From Oleiagrimonas sp964608595 (GTDB lineage Bacteria; Pseudomonadota; Gammaproteobacteria; Xanthomonadales; Rhodanobacteraceae), in the NCBI GenBank assembly GCA_964608595.1, contig CAZSOU010000001.1, forward strand, positions 20,618-84,617: DNA of 64,000 nucleotides. Reading direction: 5' to 3'. A program made the translations under genes and the position numbers. The notes beneath the pieces are model-generated. The model had not been told where the DNA came from. It saw nothing but the letters and a program-made list of their open reading frames with translations, and ran no database searches. Below, one piece after another: positions 43,221-51,406 of the stretch (its first letter is position 1; the number at the start of each line of letters is the position of its first letter).

Positions 43221-44933
43221 CTACTCGCCCAAATCCCTGGCAACGGACTTGATGCGCGGAGCATCCGGTGCAAGTTTGCGTGCCGCCTTCAGCGCCTTGA
43301 GCGCAGCGATGCGGTTGCCTTCATCCATGCTCGATCGGGCGCGATCGAGCCAGGCATTGGCCAGTTTCCGGTTCAGCGCATCGGCCTTTGCATTGCCCGG
43401 GTCCAAGCTGCGCAGCGTCGCAAGGTAGCCGTCGGCACGCTGAAGCTGATGTGCGGCGACCGCCTTGTTGAAACTGGTGAGCGCTCTGTCTGCAAGCGAA
43501 TTGATACCGGCTCGTGCCTCGGCATTGTTGGCGTCGATGGTCAGCGCTTCATTGTAGAGATCGTATGCGCTGTCCCCGGGGGGCAACATGATGTTGCCCG
43601 CCCTGGCGGCGGCCGCCGCCCGTGTGATCAGGTGCCGGATTTCCACTTTCTGCAACGGCGTCAGGTCCGGATGTGCTTGCGTGTCGGCCACAGGGTTCTT
43701 CGTCGATGTGGCCGGCGTCTCCTCATGCATTGCGGACAGGCGTTTTCTTGCCGCCGCAAGATCCGGTGATTTCGGTGCCAACTCGGCAGCCTGTTTCAAC
43801 AACGCCTGTGCCTGCGATGTATCCCCGCCATCGATGGCGGCATTGGCGCGCAGGATCAACGCCTGCGCCACCTGCCGCAAGCCCGCCCGCGCCTCGGCAT
43901 TTTCGGCGTCGAGCTTTTGCACGGTCTTGAACTGCGCCAGTGCGTTGTTGTCGCCCTCGCCGGTGAAACGCCCTGCATGCAGATCCGCACGACCCTGCTT
44001 CAGATGCTGCTTGATGGCGGCTGCGGTCGCTTGGCGCGCTTGCGACAAACGCGCCCGCAACGCCGGCAGATCGCCATTGTGCGGCTGCAACCCGCCCAGT
44101 TGCCCGATCAGCGTGGCAGCCGTGTCGATGTCGCCCTGACGCAATGCCCTGCGCGCCCGCGCGGCGAGGGTATCGCCGGCCTGTTCCAGCCCGTGCCGCG
44201 CCACCGCATTGTCCGGCGCCACCTTCAGCACATCCTGGTACATCTCGGCTGCGCCGCCGGCTCCGGCAACGTTGCCGTTGGCCATGGCTTTTTGCGCTTT
44301 GTCGATGGTGGCATGGATTTCTTTCTTCGGATGTTCGGCCTGGCGCAGTTGTTCGTCGAGTTTCTGCACGTCGGCGCCACCGCCCAACAAGCGACGCGCA
44401 TTGGCAATGGATGTTTTCGCGACGGTGAAGTTTTTTGCCTTGATGGCCGATGCGGCACGCGCCAACTCGGCCTGTCCGACTTGATGCAGGCCATCCAGCG
44501 CGTGACTGTTGTCCGGCTCCAGCCTCAGCACCTTGGCGTACAACTCGTGGGCGCTGTCACCGTTGTCGCCCTCCAGGTTCCCCGCCGCCAGCGCCTTGTC
44601 GGCCTTGATCAGCATGGTGTTGAGGTGCGTGCGGGGAAGCATGCCGCGCAAACGGTCCTGATTGATCCAGGCCAGTGCCAGCAGAGCGACCAGCGCGATG
44701 GCCAGGAGCGGCCACAACCACGAACGCCACGCGGATGGCGCGCGATGTGGCGGCGAGCCCGAGCGTCGCGGTGCGGGAGGCCGTGAGCGGTATGCCCGCG
44801 GACCCCGGTCATCGCCGATGTCCACGCGCGGCAGATCGTCTTCCGGTTCGGGCGGCGGCGCCGGCGTATCCACGTGATCCAGATTACCCAGCGTTGGCTC
44901 GCGACGGCCGCGATGTTTGTCGTTTGTGCTCAT
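43221..44933 (-). CDS. TPR-repeat membrane protein, function unknown
   Basis: A 570-residue protein with a polar, Pro/Arg-rich cytosolic N-terminus (1-70), one membrane helix (~72-90, LLAIALVALLALAW) and a long periplasmic part made of TPR-like helical pairs. Recurrent units include DSAHELYAKVLRLEPDNSHALDGL, AAEMYQDVLKVAPDNAVARHGL, DSAYDLYNEALTIDANNAEARAGI and ALKALKAARKLAPDAP. The repeats are related and probably arose by duplication. It lies between vgrG and relA without clear coupling to either. A scaffold or envelope role is plausible; no enzyme motif is seen. Confidence 0.8.
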   Translation of the reverse strand: MSTNDKHRGRREPTLGNLDHVDTPAPPPEPEDDLPRVDIGDDRGPRAYRSRPPAPRRSGSPPHRAPSAWRSWLWPLLAIALVALLALAWINQDRLRGMLPRTHLNTMLIKADKALAAGNLEGDNGDSAHELYAKVLRLEPDNSHALDGLHQVGQAELARAASAIKAKNFTVAKTSIANARRLLGGGADVQKLDEQLRQAEHPKKEIHATIDKAQKAMANGNVAGAGGAAEMYQDVLKVAPDNAVARHGLEQAGDTLAARARRALRQGDIDTAATLIGQLGGLQPHNGDLPALRARLSQARQATAAAIKQHLKQGRADLHAGRFTGEGDNNALAQFKTVQKLDAENAEARAGLRQVAQALILRANAAIDGGDTSQAQALLKQAAELAPKSPDLAAARKRLSAMHEETPATSTKNPVADTQAHPDLTPLQKVEIRHLITRAAAAARAGNIMLPPGDSAYDLYNEALTIDANNAEARAGINSLADRALTSFNKAVAAHQLQRADGYLATLRSLDPGNAKADALNRKLANAWLDRARSSMDEGNRIAALKALKAARKLAPDAPRIKSVARDLGE

Positions 44934-45042
44934 GGACGCAAAATACGGCAGATCCGGCTGCGTGAAAATGACCAATGCGGCAGCGTAGCACTGCCAGACA
45001 TCGACACCTTCCACGGTACAACGGGCGTTCAGCTTGTTCTCA

Positions 45043-47163
45043 TCAAGCCGTCAGGCGATGAACGTCGATCACATTGGGTAGAGCCGAAAGCCGGCTCAGA
45101 AGTTCCGACAGCTGACCAAAATCACGCACGCGCAAGGTAAAGCGCATGTCCACTTCGCCGCGACGCGGATCGAGCCGGCTCGATGACGCCACAATGGGCG
45201 TGGCGGCCGTGGAAATGGTGGCCGTGACATCCTTTTGCAACCCTTTCCGGTCGTAGCCGCGAATGCCGATATCGACCTGATAGACGCGCGCGTCGCCCGG
45301 CCCCCATTCGACGTCGATGATGCGGTCGGGATCGCGCTTGATCAGGCGCGCCAGACTCGGGCAGTCGGTACGGTGAACGGACACGCCGCGGCCGCGGGTG
45401 ATGAAACCGCGCACCGGATCGCCCGGCAAGGGTTGGCAACACCTGGCCAGGCTCGTGAGCAAATTGCCCACACCCTCGATCTTGAGTGCGCCCGGTGCGT
45501 CGGGTGCATGTGGAGGCAGCGCGGTCGGCGGTGATGCAACTTCTTCAGCGGGTGCCTGTGCGGCACGTGCCAACTGACCCGTGGTGACTTCACCGAGCGC
45601 CAGCGCTTCGAGCAGTTCGTCATGCGATTTCAGCCCCAGCCGCGCGACCAGTGCATCGATCTCCACCTGATCCAGTGCCAGCCGTCGAAGTTCGCGTTCC
45701 AGCGTCTGCCGCCCCACGCTCAAATTGGTTTCACGCGCGCCCCGGCGGAACCAGCCACGCACTTTTTCGCGCGAACGTGCACTGTGCAGGTATCCATGAT
45801 GCGGTGACAGCCAGTCACGGCTGGGCTCGGACACCTTGCCCGTGATCACGTCGACACGATCACCGCTGCGCGGCTGAAACGTCAGCGGCACGATGCGGCC
45901 GTTGACCTTGGCCCCGCGACACCGATGACCGACTTCGGTGTGCACGCGATACGCAAAATCAAGCACCGTGGCGCCACGTGGCAAGTCCAGAACGTCGCCT
46001 TTCGGGGTCAGCAAATACACCCGATCTTCGTCGAGTTCGGTTTGAAAATCGGACATCAAGTCACGATCATCGCCAGCCCGCGCTTCCAGCAACCGGCGCA
46101 TCCAGGCGACACGCTTTTCAAACGCGGCATCGCTCGCGCCCCCCTCCTTGTAACGCCAATGCGCGGCCACGCCCAGCTCGCAGGTCCGATGCATTTCGCG
46201 GGTGCGAATCTGCACTTCCAGCGTGCGGTTTTCCGGACCGATGACGGCGGTGTGCAACGAACGGTAACCATTTTCCTTGGGTCTTGCGATGTAATCGTCG
46301 AACTCGCGCGGCAAATGTGGCCACAAGCCGTGCACGACACCCAACGCGGCGTAGCAATCAGACACGCTGTCGACCATGATGCGCACGGCGCGGATGTCGT
46401 AAAGCTCGTCGAACTCCAGATGCTTGCGCTGCATCTTTTTCCAGATGGAATAGATATGCTTGGGGCGCCCCGCCAATTCGGCGTCGATGCCCGCTTCGGC
46501 CATCTCCGTCTGCAACCTGTCGATGCAGGTCGCGATGAAACGTTCGCGGTCGGTACGACGCTCGGCCAGCAATTTGGCCACGCGTTTGTAAGTTTCCGGC
46601 TGCAGTTGGCGAAAGGCCAGATCCTCCAGTTCCCACTTCAACTGCCAGATACCCAGTCGATTGGCGAGCGGCGCATGGATGTCGGCGGTCAAACGCGCCA
46701 GCGCTGCAGCCTGGTCCGCCGGCAGGTCGTCGGCACGCCGCAACCTTGCCAATTGCCGCGCCAGGAGCACGAACACCACGCGCAGGTCGCGAATGATCGC
46801 CAACAGCAAACGGCGCAGACCCTCACCACCCCCGCTGCCACGCTCGCCGTGAAGCTCCCACACGCGTTCGGCGGCCAGCTGGCCGCCCACCAGTCGCGCC
46901 ACGTCGGCGGAAACACCCGAGCCCGCTTTGGCCCACGTCTCCGGTTGCCCCTTGGCGACATAAAACCACAGTGCCGATGCACACGTTTCGTCATCGCAAT
47001 CGAGCGTTTGCAACACATCCAGCACATCACCGCACTCACGCCGACAACTCTGGTCGGTCGTCGCGAAACCGTCCAGCGCGCACTGCAGCACCGGCGCGAG
47101 TCGGGCACGCCGGGATGTCAGTGCATCCAGCACGTGCGTTGTCTTGCGGGAACGGGAAACCAT
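45043..47163 (-). CDS. relA: GTP pyrophosphokinase RelA
   Basis: RelA makes (p)ppGpp on starved ribosomes. The 706-residue protein has a degenerate HD domain (HAPLANRLGIWQLKWELEDL, no HD pair), a synthetase domain with YDIRAVRIMV and the EFDDYIARPKENGYRSLHT motif, whose acidic EFDD marks the synthetase-only RelA type rather than SpoT, then TGS (VYLLTPKGDVLDLPRGAT), a zinc-finger-like CCQPLPGDPVRGF region and a C-terminal ACT domain. Order relA-hrpA is tight (51 bases) on one strand. Confidence 0.96.
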   Translation of the reverse strand: MVSRSRKTTHVLDALTSRRARLAPVLQCALDGFATTDQSCRRECGDVLDVLQTLDCDDETCASALWFYVAKGQPETWAKAGSGVSADVARLVGGQLAAERVWELHGERGSGGGEGLRRLLLAIIRDLRVVFVLLARQLARLRRADDLPADQAAALARLTADIHAPLANRLGIWQLKWELEDLAFRQLQPETYKRVAKLLAERRTDRERFIATCIDRLQTEMAEAGIDAELAGRPKHIYSIWKKMQRKHLEFDELYDIRAVRIMVDSVSDCYAALGVVHGLWPHLPREFDDYIARPKENGYRSLHTAVIGPENRTLEVQIRTREMHRTCELGVAAHWRYKEGGASDAAFEKRVAWMRRLLEARAGDDRDLMSDFQTELDEDRVYLLTPKGDVLDLPRGATVLDFAYRVHTEVGHRCRGAKVNGRIVPLTFQPRSGDRVDVITGKVSEPSRDWLSPHHGYLHSARSREKVRGWFRRGARETNLSVGRQTLERELRRLALDQVEIDALVARLGLKSHDELLEALALGEVTTGQLARAAQAPAEEVASPPTALPPHAPDAPGALKIEGVGNLLTSLARCCQPLPGDPVRGFITRGRGVSVHRTDCPSLARLIKRDPDRIIDVEWGPGDARVYQVDIGIRGYDRKGLQKDVTATISTAATPIVASSSRLDPRRGEVDMRFTLRVRDFGQLSELLSRLSALPNVIDVHRLTA

Positions 47164-47214
47164 GTTTCAAGGTTACCGCCTGCGAAAAGTTTTTGGCGCT
47201 GTCATGTCAACCCG

Positions 47215-50200
47215 TCATGACCTGTTCAGCGCATGCAACGCCTTGTCCAGCCGCTTGACGGAAACCGGTTCGGCGGTTTTCAACTCCTGCGCAAACAATG
47301 ACACGCGGAACTCCTCGATCAGCCAGCGCAGGCGATCCAGGGCTGCCGAATCCTCACCCGCCTGTGCGTGCTCCTGATAGGCGCGCCAATACGGCAATAC
47401 CTGATGCAAGTGACGGTGATCTTTGCCCGGATCGCGACGCAGACGCTCGGCACGCACGCGCATCGCCTCCAGGTAACGCGGGTAGTGTCGCAGGCGCGTG
47501 GCCGACAATTCGCGCAGAAATCCCGGCGCCAGAAGGCTGTCGGCCTGCGCTTCGAGGTCGGCATAACTGGCCGGTGACCGACCTTCCCGCTGCGGTTGCA
47601 GCAAGGCCTTGGCCTCGGCTTGCGCGGCGATGATCGGTTCGGCCAGTTTGAGGCGCTCGACGCTGGCGGCGAACAATCCCGCAGCGACGCCATCGCGCAG
47701 GATAGTGAAATCCCGCGCATTGCGAACATGCATGTCCTGTTCAGCGAGGAGATCGGCAAAACCGCCACTGACCAGATCCTCACGCAGGCTTTCCAGCGTG
47801 CCCAGCGGCGCAAATTGCAACGCAAGCTTTTTTCCGATCGGCAGCTTGCGGCGCGCTTGCTTGAATCCCGGCTCCAGATCCAGCCGCAACAGACGACGAA
47901 CCCCGTCGACATGCGCCTGGCGGGCATCGGCGTTGCGCTCGAACACGCGCAATGCCACGCTCGATTCGAGGTCGACAAGGGCCGGAAAGGCATCGGGCTG
48001 GCCGGGCGTGGAGATGCGCGCCGGGATGGTGTCGAAATCCCACCGGGTGACGTTTTCGCGGGTGATGTCCACGTCGGCCTGACGCGAAAAGGCTGCACGT
48101 GCCTGTCCTTCCCATTGGCTCCGCAAGACAGCCAGATCGCGTCCGGCCGCCAGATGCGCGCCCTGGTCACCTTCCAGCACGAAACGCATGCGAAGATGCG
48201 CCGGCAACTCGATACCGGCGAAGTCGTCGGCCTGGACAACGACCCCGGTAGTGCGCACCAGAAATGCCGCCAACGCCCGCGCCAGCGGTTGGGCGTGCGA
48301 CGGCTCGGTCTGCACGAAGGCCCGCGCAAAATCCGGCGCCGGCACAAAATTCCGGCGCAGGGATTTGGGCAAACCGCGAATCAACTCCGCCACTTTGTCG
48401 GCCACCAGCCCGGGCACCAGCCATTGGCAAGGGGCGTCGGGCACGGCATTGAGCAGCGCCATCGGCACATGCAGCGTCACACCATCGGCTTCATCGCCGG
48501 GCACGAAGCGATAGCTCAAGCGATAGCGTTGCCCGTCCAGTTCGAGGACCGGCGGAAACGCGTCGGCATCCAGTGCTTCGTCGCCTTGCATGACATCGGC
48601 AAGCGTCCAGCGCAACGCCGATTTTTCCGCGTCGGATGCTTTGCGATACCAGGCATCCAGCGCACGCACATCACTGATACCGGTTGGCAGTTTGCCAGCG
48701 AAGAATTGCGCCAGCTCGTCGTCCGGGCGGATCAGGCCCTGACGCCGCTGGCGCGCTTCGATGTCTTCGGCTTCGGCCAGGGTCTTCCGGTTGGCTTTGA
48801 CGAAATCGGCGCGAGCGTCCAGCTCGCCACGCGCCAGCCCTTCGCGCAGAAATATCTGATGCGCCCGCGCCGGGTCCTGCTTGCGGAATGTCACCGTGCG
48901 GCGCTCTACCAGCACCATGCCGAACAAGGTCACTTGCTCGAAAGCGACCACCGCGCCACGTTTGCGCGACCAGTGCGGGTCATGCCAGCTTCGTCGCAAA
49001 AGGTGTGCCGCCTGACGCTCGATCCAGGCCGGCTCCACGCGCGCGCACTGCATGCCCCAGACCTTGCCGCCGATATCCAGCACCTGTGCGGCGAACACCC
49101 ACGCCGGCGGTTTTTTCGCCAGTGCGGAACCGGGAAATACCTGAAACTTGCGTTCGCGCGTACCTCGAAAAACGCCATGTTCGTCTTTGTGGCCGACCTG
49201 GGTGGGAAGGCCGGCGAGGAGACTGACATGGATGGATTGGTAACCGGGAGTGGCGGCATCAGACGCTGGCAAGCGCGATGAAACCTTGTCGCCATCCGAC
49301 TTTCCTGCCGCATGTCTCTGTGCTTTTGCCGCCGTCGTAATCGTGGCGCCTGTTCTCGACCGGTCGCGCTTCGAAACGCCGCCCTTCCGAGCCTCCGACC
49401 CCGAGTCCCGAGGGTCGAGACTCGACATCGCCAACTTGAGTTGCCGATGCACCTCCCTCCACTCGCGCATCCGCAGATACCCGACGAAATGCTTCCTGCA
49501 CCAATCGCGCAGTTTTGCCCGCGTGAGTTCGTCGCGCACCTCGCTCCACGCATTCCAGAGATTGAGCACACCGACGAAATCCGATTGTGGGTCGGCGAAC
49601 TGACGGTGGGCGGCATCGGCTTGCTGGCGTGCTTCGGGCGGGCGTTCGCGCGGATCGGCGACGCTCAGGAAAGCGACGATGACGAGCATGTCCCGCAGCA
49701 CGTCCTGCCGGCGCCCTTCCAGCAACATGCGCGCCAGTTGCACGTCAATGGGCAAACGCGCCAACTCGCGTCCGAGGGCCGTCAACCGCCGCTTGTCGTC
49801 GATGGCCTGCACTTCGGCCAGACGCCGATAGCCGTCGCCGATGGCGCGTGGTTCGGGCATGTCCAGAAACGGAAAGTCCTCCACGTCGCCCAGTTGCAAT
49901 GACAGCATGCGCAAAATGACGTTCGCCAGCGACGAGCGCAGCAACTCGGGATCGGTGAAGCGGGGTCGCGCCGCGAAGTCTTCTTCCGCAAAAAGCCGTA
50001 TGCAGACGCCCGGACCGACGCGTCCACAACGGCCCTTGCGCTGGTCGGCGGCGGCTTGTGAAACGGGCTCCACATGCAAGCGCTCGATCTGGCTGCGCTG
50101 GCTGTAACGCATCACGCGCGCGGTACCGGTGTCGATCACGGCATGGATGCGTGGCACGGTCAGCGACGTCTCGGCGACATTGGTCGCCAGCACGATACGG

Positions 50201-51228
50201 CGCAGATTACCCGGCCGAAATACGCGGTCCTGATCCCGGGCCGACAAGCGCGCATACAACGGCAGAATTTCCGTATGCCGGTACTGGCGTCGCGACAGAT
50301 GCAAATGCGTGTCCCGGATTTCGCGCTCCCCCGGCAGGAACACCAGAATGTCGCCTCGCGGTGCATCGCGTGTCAGCTCGTCCACCGCGCGGGCGATGTG
50401 CTCGGGGCTGCCCTGCGCCAGCTCGCGATCGTCGCCGGGGCGCCAACGCACCTCGACCGGATAGGTCCGCCCTTCCACTTCAACGACCGGCACGTCGCCG
50501 AAATGTTCGGCGAAACGCGCCGTGTCGATGGTGGCCGAGGTGATGATGACCTTGAGATTGCGCCGCTTGACCAGCAGCCGCTTCAAATAGCCGAGCAGAA
50601 AATCGATGTTGAGGCTGCGTTCGTGCGCCTCGTCGATGATGAGCGTGTCATACGCACTTAGCCACGGGTCGGATTGGGTCTCGGCCAGCAGAATGCCGTC
50701 GGTCATGAACTTCACCAACGAGGCATCGCTGACCTGTTCGGAAAAGCGCACCTGGAATCCGATTTTGTCGCCGACGCGTGTGCCCGTTTCCTCGGCCACG
50801 CGCCGCGCCACCGATCGGGCTGCCAGACGCCGCGGTTGCGTGCAACCAATCAAACCCGCTTCGCCGCGGCCGGCAGCCAGACACAGCTGCGGCAGCTGCG
50901 TGGTCTTGCCCGAACCGGTTTCGCCCGCCACCACCACGACCTGGTGCCGGACGATCAGTTCGATGATGTCATCGGCGCGGGCGGCGATCGGCAGGGCCGC
51001 ATCCAGCTCCATGGACGGTTTGGCATCGACGCGTTGTTGTCGCACCGCTTCGGAACGCGCCACGGCGTCGGCAAGCTCCCGCACCTGGGCCGTACCCGGT
51101 TTTCTGGCACGCGACAGCTTTCGCCAGCGGCCGAAAAGGCGGCCGTAATCGCGCGTGCACACATTGTCCAGCCGGCGGCGCAGAGCCGCCAGGTCATGGC
51201 GAGAATGGTCGGACGCGGCGTTGTTCAT
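47215..51228 (-). CDS. hrpA: ATP-dependent RNA helicase HrpA
   Basis: A DEAH-box helicase of 1337 residues (E. coli HrpA 1300), reported to rescue stalled ribosomes. Visible are GETGSGKTTQLPQ (Walker A), LIIDEAHERSLN (DEAH), SATIDTARF, the second RecA domain with ATNVAETSLTVP and QRKGRCGRVGPG, an OB-fold segment and the C-terminal DUF3418. Near 49250-49440 there is a low-complexity stretch of about 50 residues more than the E. coli protein has, between the QLKLAMSS and YQSIHVSLLAG segments. I start at the ATG at 51228; 51240 is also in frame. It diverges from the glucan synthase gene. Confidence 0.94.
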   Translation of the reverse strand: MNNAASDHSRHDLAALRRRLDNVCTRDYGRLFGRWRKLSRARKPGTAQVRELADAVARSEAVRQQRVDAKPSMELDAALPIAARADDIIELIVRHQVVVVAGETGSGKTTQLPQLCLAAGRGEAGLIGCTQPRRLAARSVARRVAEETGTRVGDKIGFQVRFSEQVSDASLVKFMTDGILLAETQSDPWLSAYDTLIIDEAHERSLNIDFLLGYLKRLLVKRRNLKVIITSATIDTARFAEHFGDVPVVEVEGRTYPVEVRWRPGDDRELAQGSPEHIARAVDELTRDAPRGDILVFLPGEREIRDTHLHLSRRQYRHTEILPLYARLSARDQDRVFRPGNLRRIVLATNVAETSLTVPRIHAVIDTGTARVMRYSQRSQIERLHVEPVSQAAADQRKGRCGRVGPGVCIRLFAEEDFAARPRFTDPELLRSSLANVILRMLSLQLGDVEDFPFLDMPEPRAIGDGYRRLAEVQAIDDKRRLTALGRELARLPIDVQLARMLLEGRRQDVLRDMLVIVAFLSVADPRERPPEARQQADAAHRQFADPQSDFVGVLNLWNAWSEVRDELTRAKLRDWCRKHFVGYLRMREWREVHRQLKLAMSSLDPRDSGSEARKGGVSKRDRSRTGATITTAAKAQRHAAGKSDGDKVSSRLPASDAATPGYQSIHVSLLAGLPTQVGHKDEHGVFRGTRERKFQVFPGSALAKKPPAWVFAAQVLDIGGKVWGMQCARVEPAWIERQAAHLLRRSWHDPHWSRKRGAVVAFEQVTLFGMVLVERRTVTFRKQDPARAHQIFLREGLARGELDARADFVKANRKTLAEAEDIEARQRRQGLIRPDDELAQFFAGKLPTGISDVRALDAWYRKASDAEKSALRWTLADVMQGDEALDADAFPPVLELDGQRYRLSYRFVPGDEADGVTLHVPMALLNAVPDAPCQWLVPGLVADKVAELIRGLPKSLRRNFVPAPDFARAFVQTEPSHAQPLARALAAFLVRTTGVVVQADDFAGIELPAHLRMRFVLEGDQGAHLAAGRDLAVLRSQWEGQARAAFSRQADVDITRENVTRWDFDTIPARISTPGQPDAFPALVDLESSVALRVFERNADARQAHVDGVRRLLRLDLEPGFKQARRKLPIGKKLALQFAPLGTLESLREDLVSGGFADLLAEQDMHVRNARDFTILRDGVAAGLFAASVERLKLAEPIIAAQAEAKALLQPQREGRSPASYADLEAQADSLLAPGFLRELSATRLRHYPRYLEAMRVRAERLRRDPGKDHRHLHQVLPYWRAYQEHAQAGEDSAALDRLRWLIEEFRVSLFAQELKTAEPVSVKRLDKALHALNRS

Positions 51229-51406
51229 GGAACCGCGCATGATAGCCCGAAGCCACCTGCCAGACAGCCGCGTCAAGCCTCTGCAGGGCAAATTCATTAC
51301 CCGAATCCGCTGCCAGTTCCCCCCGCGCAAGTGAACATTCATCCGATTTTGGGTAAGCTCGCCGGGATTCACTTTCAGCCAGCGGCCATGCGGCCCGAGG
51401 ATCCCC

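Noticed and set aside
37346..45014. A complete type VI secretion locus
   Set aside because: Only vgrG, one effector and one immunity gene are present. The TPR membrane protein upstream has no T6SS motif.
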